Shown here: in pieces, positions 60,289 through 64,000 of the stretch
Layout of the letters: each line of letters starts with the position of its first letter
Numbering within the stretch: the stretch's first letter is position 1
Assembly (NCBI RefSeq): GCF_030540875.1
Contig: NZ_JAUOEM010000004.1
Coordinates: 445,533 to 509,532, forward strand
Origin: Flavivirga amylovorans
GTDB taxonomy: Bacteria; Bacteroidota; Bacteroidia; Flavobacteriales; Flavobacteriaceae
Direction of reading: 5' to 3'
DNA: 64,000 nucleotides
Translations under genes and position numbers: made by a program
The notes under the pieces: model-generated
The model's database searches: none
Told to the model about the DNA's origin: nothing
Seen by the model: only the letters and a program-made list of their open reading frames with translations

Positions 60289-60709
60289 ATGGATTAAATA
60301 TATAGTACTGTTTGTCTTATTTGGATTGTTGGTTTTAATTCGGGGTTTTGAGAATGAATTATTTTACGATCCTTATTTAACCTTTTTTCAAAACGACTAT
60401 TTGTATATAGATAGTCCAAGACGTGAAGTTTTTAAATTGGTCAGTTTTACTACTCTGCGATTTTTAATAAATAGTGTTATTTCATTGGGTATTTTATATG
60501 TGTTTTTTAAAGATAAGAGCATCATTAAGTTCTCAATAGCTATTTATTTTGTTGCTTATATTGTTTTGTTGTTAGTCTATTTGTATTTCGTTATAAACCC
60601 TAAACAAGAAGACTACTATCTGTTTTTTAACGTGCGTCGTTTTTTAATTCAACCCATCATTTTAATTTTATTGTTACCTGCTTTTTATTATCATAAACTT
60701 AAAGAGTAA
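60281..60709 (+). CDS. Exosortase F system-associated membrane protein
   Basis: A 142-residue inner-membrane protein with four transmembrane segments. Conserved features are RGFENELFYDPYLTFF and the C-terminal NVRRFLIQPIILILLLPAFYY. It always follows xrtF in Flavobacteriaceae and overlaps it here by 8 bases, so the two work together. Its exact role is unknown. Confidence 0.9.
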   Translation: MTKWIKYIVLFVLFGLLVLIRGFENELFYDPYLTFFQNDYLYIDSPRREVFKLVSFTTLRFLINSVISLGILYVFFKDKSIIKFSIAIYFVAYIVLLLVYLYFVINPKQEDYYLFFNVRRFLIQPIILILLLPAFYYHKLKE

Positions 60710-60754
60710 GTGTTAATCATTTAATAAAAAAATATTTTCAATTTCAATTTTTTG

Positions 60755-60762
60755 TATTTTTG
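60755..60762 (+). promoter_or_regulatory. Candidate -7 box for the HYC_CC_PP gene
   Basis: TATTTTTG matches TAnnTTTG exactly. Transcription would then start at about 60769, at or just past the GTG start at 60767. That would argue for the ATG at 60797 as the start codon, or for the box being spurious. Confidence 0.3.
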
Positions 60763-60766
60763 TTAT

Positions 60767-61177
60767 GTGATAAAACTATTATATAAGGGTTTTTCGATGC
60801 TTTTGGCGTTGCTGGTTTTGTTTTCAACAGTATCTTTTACTATTGAAAAGCATTTTTGTGGCGATGTTTTAGTCGATATTTCCATTTTTACAGAAGCGGA
60901 TAAGTGCGCTATGGAAGCTTATGAGATTGCTTTAGAAAAAGTCACAAAAAAACCATGTTGTAAAGATGTTGTTGATGTTATTGAAGGTCAAAACAAATTG
61001 AAATTTTCTTCGTTTGAAGATTTAGATTTTGAGAAGCAGCAAATCATTGCATCTTATGCATATACTTATATTAATCTTTTTGAGGAACTACCTAAATTAA
61101 CAATTCCTCATAAAAACTATTCTCCCCCTAATTTGGTCACCGACATACAAGTGTTAGACCAAGTCTTTTTAATTTGA
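60767..61177 (+). CDS. HYC_CC_PP-family small cysteine protein
   Basis: A protein of about 136 residues with an N-terminal signal or anchor (MLLALLVLFSTVSFT). The three hallmarks of the family are HFC right after the signal, a CC pair (KKPCCKDV), and PP near the C-terminus (NYSPPNL). A further Cys lies in DKCAM. The role is unknown, but the Cys and His residues and the downstream HMA gene point to metal binding outside the cytoplasm. The start is uncertain: GTG at 60767 gives MIKLLYKGFS; ATG at 60797 is the other option. A -7 match TATTTTTG lies at 60755-60762. Confidence 0.8.
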   Translation: MIKLLYKGFSMLLALLVLFSTVSFTIEKHFCGDVLVDISIFTEADKCAMEAYEIALEKVTKKPCCKDVVDVIEGQNKLKFSSFEDLDFEKQQIIASYAYTYINLFEELPKLTIPHKNYSPPNLVTDIQVLDQVFLI

Positions 61178-61180
61178 TTT

Positions 61181-61232
61181 ATTGTCATTCCTGCCTTCGC
61201 AGGAATCTTATTTATTTTTCGGGAATGACAAT
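61181..61232. repeat. Full-length copy of the dispersed palindromic repeat
   Basis: Outer arms ATTGTCATTCC (61181-61191) and GGAATGACAAT (61222-61232) form an 11-pair perfect inverted repeat. Inside is a hairpin ATTCCTGC-cttc-GCAGGAAT (61187-61206) that shares its left arm. It is the most complete of the copies in the window and lies between two genes of one direction. Confidence 0.65.
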
Positions 61233-61262
61233 CAAAATTATTTAATCAAATTATTTTTCAAA

Positions 61263-61979
61263 ATGACACATACATATGCAATTACGGGTATGACCTGTAA
61301 TGGATGCAGAACTTCAGTAGAAGATAAACTGAATACCGTTAGCGGTGTTTTAAATGCTACAGTAGATTTAGAAAAAGCAGAAGCACTTATAGAAATGTCA
61401 AATTTTATTTCGATAAGTGCATTTCAAAAAGCATTATCAGACAAGTATTCAATTTCAGAAAAGAATATCTTCACGCCAAGTGAGATAAAAGAAAAAAAAT
61501 CCGAGTTAAAACAGTTATTTCCATTGTTTTTAATTTTCGGATACATTACGATCGCGTCTATCTTGATAAATTATAGACCTTGGAATGGAACAGGTTTTAT
61601 GCTCGATTTCATGGGGCTTTTCTATATCGTTTTTAGTTTTTTTAAACTTTTAGATTTAAAAGGTTTTCCGGAATCTTTCGAAATGTATGACCCATTAGCT
61701 AAAGTGATGCCTGTTTATAGTTGGGTGTATCCATTTATTGAATTAGCATTAGGCATCATGTTTTTAATGCGTATTCAAATCCCGATAGCCTTAATAATTA
61801 CATTGGCTATTTTAGGAATAACAACTATAGGAGTTACAAAAACGCTTTTAAATAAGAAAACGATTTCATGTGCTTGTTTAGGAACCGCTTTAAAACTCCC
61901 CATGACTAAAGCAACGTTTATTGAAAATAGCATCATGATTGTTATGGCAATTATCATGCTCATTAAGACCTGCAATTAA
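61263..61979 (+). CDS. Heavy-metal-associated (HMA) domain fused to MauE/DoxX-like membrane domain
   Basis: A 238-residue protein. An HMA domain (1-67) has the metal site GMTCNGCRTSVEDKL (CxxC), like copper chaperones. About residues 80-238 form a four-transmembrane MauE-type domain ending in TISCACLGTALKLPMTKATFIEN with a CxC pair. I choose the ATG at 61263; an upstream extension from 61182 reads through the repeat element. It touches the TonB receptor gene (TAA then ATG), so the two are co-translated. A copper or other soft-metal role is likely but inferred. Confidence 0.88.
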   Translation: MTHTYAITGMTCNGCRTSVEDKLNTVSGVLNATVDLEKAEALIEMSNFISISAFQKALSDKYSISEKNIFTPSEIKEKKSELKQLFPLFLIFGYITIASILINYRPWNGTGFMLDFMGLFYIVFSFFKLLDLKGFPESFEMYDPLAKVMPVYSWVYPFIELALGIMFLMRIQIPIALIITLAILGITTIGVTKTLLNKKTISCACLGTALKLPMTKATFIENSIMIVMAIIMLIKTCN

Positions 61980-64000
61980 ATGAAAGACATAATATATATA
62001 GTATTAATACTTCCTATGGTGATGTTGTCTCAAAATAAAATTAGTGGGATCATCATGGAAGCAAATGAAAAAAACGAACCCATAGGCTTGCCAGGAGCTA
62101 ATGTATACTGGTTAAATACGTCTGTTGGAACTGTAACAGATATAGATGGGAAGTTTAGTATCCCTTACGAAAAAGGTTATGCACAATTATTAATTAGCTA
62201 TGTAGGGTTTAAAACCGACACCATAACAGTTACCAATACTAAGATGATAAAACATTGGTTACAGCCAACAGATAATTTAGATGCAGTTACCATAAAATCC
62301 AGAAAACAAGCAACATCAAAATCATATTTACAAGCTGCTAATGTATTTACAGTGAGTAGTGATGAATTGTTAAAAGCGGCATGTTGTAATCTCTCTGAGA
62401 GTTTTGAAACCAACCCGTCTATTGATGTGAATTTCGCTGATGCCGTTACGGGAACACGGCAAATTAAAATGTTAGGACTTAATAGTCCGTATATTTTAAT
62501 TGCTACCGAAAACATACCATCAATACGTGGTGCTTCACAAGCTTTTGGGCTGACTTTTATACCTGGAACTTGGGTGGAAAGCATTCAAATAACAAAAGGA
62601 GCCGGTAGTGTTGTAAACGGTTACGAAAGTATAGCAGGACAAATAAATGCTGAGTTGGTAAAACCAACTACTGATGATAAGCTATTCGTGAATTTGTATG
62701 GAGCAAGCAATGAGCGATTAGAGTTGAATACGCATATAAATACTAAAGTAAGTGATAAATGGCATACAGGTTTGTATTTACATGGTAATACCCATAATAA
62801 AGAACACGATGTTAACGATGATGGATTTATGGACATGCCCAAATATCATCAAATTAATATTATGAATCGTTGGCAGTATACCAATGCCGAAAAAGGTTTT
62901 GTGAGTTTTATAAATCTGAAATTTTTAAATGATGAAAAACAAACAGGGCAACTTGATTTTAATCCGGATACAGATAAACTAACAACCAACGCTTGGGGAA
63001 GTGAAATTGATACAAGACGTTATGAGGTGTCGGCTAAATTAGGCTATGTGAATCCAGAAATTCCATACCAAAGTTTAGGAGTTCAAACAGCTTTTAGTAG
63101 TCATAAACAAGATTCTTATTTTGGTTTAAATATGTATGATATTACTCATAACAGTTTGTATGCCAATGCTATTTATAATTCTATAATTAGTGATTCCAGA
63201 CATAAAATAAAAACGGGAATTAGCTATACTTACGATCATTATGATGAATTTGTCAATACCACAGCGTATGAAAGAACAGAAAGATCTGTAGGGGCATTTT
63301 TTGAATACAATTATGATAACTTAGACAAACTGAATGTCACAGCAGGTCTTCGCGTTGATGATCATAATTTACTAGGCACATTTGTAACACCTCGGGTACA
63401 TGCTCGCTATACCCCTTGGGAGAAATCGGCATTACGAGCATCTTTTGGACGCGGAAAACGTAGTGCTAATATTTTTGCTGAAAATCAACAGTTATTTTCA
63501 ACCTCAAGAAATATTAACATTGTAAATACGAATGGAACTATTTATGGGTTAGATCCAGAGATTGCATGGAATTACGGTGTGTCTTATTTACAAGGTTTTA
63601 ATCTTTTTGGAAGAAAAGCAGATATGACTTTAGACTTTTATAAAACGGATTTTAAAAACCAAGTGGTGGTTGATTATGAAAACCCATTAGAAGTGAGTTT
63701 TTATAATTTAGAAGGTGATAGTTACGCAAATAGTTTTCAAGCGGAACTTAATTATAATGCATTTGAGAATTTCGATTTGCGAATGGCTTATAAGTATTAT
63801 GACGTTAAAACAGATTATAATTCTGGTAAATTATCAAAACCATTAGTACCAACCCACCGTTTATTTGCAAATGCGTCTTACGAGACTCATAAGCAAGATA
63901 ATGGTCAACACTGGAAATTTGATGCAACATATAATTGGTTGGGGAAGCAGCGCTTTTCGTCAACAGAAACGAATCCTGTACAGTATCAATTACCAGACAA
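61980..64000 (+). CDS. TonB-dependent receptor, partial (3' end off window)
   Basis: The frame opens with ATG at 61980, directly after the upstream stop, and is still open at the window end (about 673 codons). It has a short signal peptide (ILPMVMLSQ), a carboxypeptidase-like domain (about 20-100: GLPGANVYWLNTSVGTVTD, ISYVGFKTD), a plug (about 115-230: SESFETNPSIDVNFADAVTGTRQIKMLG, ESIAGQINAELVKP), and the start of the barrel (AGLRVDDHNLLGTFVTPRVHARYTP). It is not SusC-like: there is no SusD nearby and the plug differs. Linkage to an HMA protein suggests metal or metallophore uptake. Confidence 0.92.
   Translation, partial: MKDIIYIVLILPMVMLSQNKISGIIMEANEKNEPIGLPGANVYWLNTSVGTVTDIDGKFSIPYEKGYAQLLISYVGFKTDTITVTNTKMIKHWLQPTDNLDAVTIKSRKQATSKSYLQAANVFTVSSDELLKAACCNLSESFETNPSIDVNFADAVTGTRQIKMLGLNSPYILIATENIPSIRGASQAFGLTFIPGTWVESIQITKGAGSVVNGYESIAGQINAELVKPTTDDKLFVNLYGASNERLELNTHINTKVSDKWHTGLYLHGNTHNKEHDVNDDGFMDMPKYHQINIMNRWQYTNAEKGFVSFINLKFLNDEKQTGQLDFNPDTDKLTTNAWGSEIDTRRYEVSAKLGYVNPEIPYQSLGVQTAFSSHKQDSYFGLNMYDITHNSLYANAIYNSIISDSRHKIKTGISYTYDHYDEFVNTTAYERTERSVGAFFEYNYDNLDKLNVTAGLRVDDHNLLGTFVTPRVHARYTPWEKSALRASFGRGKRSANIFAENQQLFSTSRNINIVNTNGTIYGLDPEIAWNYGVSYLQGFNLFGRKADMTLDFYKTDFKNQVVVDYENPLEVSFYNLEGDSYANSFQAELNYNAFENFDLRMAYKYYDVKTDYNSGKLSKPLVPTHRLFANASYETHKQDNGQHWKFDATYNWLGKQRFSSTETNPVQYQLPD

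Noticed and set aside
60752-60766. Upstream TTG start for the HYC_CC_PP protein
   Set aside because: It lies over the candidate -7 box and adds residues (YFCYV) not expected in the signal; the GTG at 60767 or ATG at 60797 is more likely.
62198-62842. Two minus-strand frames inside the last TonB receptor
   Set aside because: Antisense shadows of a clearly coding plus-strand frame that runs off the window.
1-64000. CRISPR array, prophage, restriction or other defence system, tRNA or rRNA genes
   Set aside because: Looked for on both strands by eye; no regularly spaced repeats, phage genes, defence-type enzymes or cloverleaf/rRNA signatures were found.

Overview
The window is AT-rich chromosomal DNA from a member of the Bacteroidota, almost certainly a marine-type Flavobacteriaceae. 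The evidence is the gliding genes gldB-gldC, two SusC/SusD pairs, the exosortase-F pair, the waaA / DegT aminotransferase / galE cluster, many Cys-lipoproteins, and promoter -7 boxes of the TAnnTTTG type. No tRNA, rRNA, transposase, prophage or CRISPR array was seen. The species cannot be named from the sequence alone.

Layout. 1-3917: an Ala-rich lipoprotein (cut by the window edge), Kdo transferase waaA, a sugar aminotransferase and galE (envelope sugar synthesis). 3914-7075: two paralogous LytS-type histidine kinases and one LytTR response regulator. 7076-21887: an accessory nutrient-uptake region with SusC1/SusD1/lipoprotein, a membrane-anchored AraC regulator, SusC2/SusD2 and a secreted amidohydrolase. 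Both susC genes have the same long leader, with conserved inverted-repeat arms and otherwise diverged sequence. 21923-29048: a methyltransferase, lspA, fabD, an FAD-dependent dehydrogenase, DinB, an FMN-binding oxidase-like protein and a divergent MocR/PdxR regulator. 29242-37954: a GH97 glycosidase, a 2TM-DHFR fusion, a CBM48 protein, thyA, a nucleoside transporter, a bifunctional-nuclease-family protein and etfA-etfB. 38610-50004: pdhB, an outer-membrane DUF5686-type protein, a methyltransferase, Hsp20, a lipoprotein, dnaG, an atypical response regulator, nadE, gldB and gldC. 50049-58917: an esterase-like lipoprotein, a lipoprotein peptide deformylase, and the rod-shape operon (mreB-mreC-mreD-mrdA-rodA) behind purH. 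59184-64000: a GAF protein, exosortase XrtF with its partner, and a putative metal-handling module (HYC_CC_PP protein, HMA-MauE fusion, TonB receptor running off the end).

How the genes work together. DHFR and ThyA form the dTMP cycle, with a nucleoside importer nearby. The mre/mrd genes build the elongasome. lspA matures the many lipoproteins encoded around it. The second SusCD pair with a periplasmic dipeptidase-like amidohydrolase suggests import of peptides or acyl-amino acids rather than glycans. The first SusCD pair sits next to the LytS/LytTR system.

Best leads for novelty: (1) the paired susC leaders at 7441-7600 and 15583-15750, whose two conserved pairings cross each other and so are either a pseudoknot or a switch; (2) a perfect 34-bp palindrome upstream of etfB; (3) a peptide deformylase carrying a lipoprotein signal; (4) a NarL-type regulator with Glu in place of the phospho-acceptor Asp; (5) the small Cys protein / HMA-MauE / TonB receptor module; (6) a nested foldback element that supplies the 3' end of the dinB-like gene. 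Several reading frames have likely starts inside the longest open frame; this is stated where I chose one.
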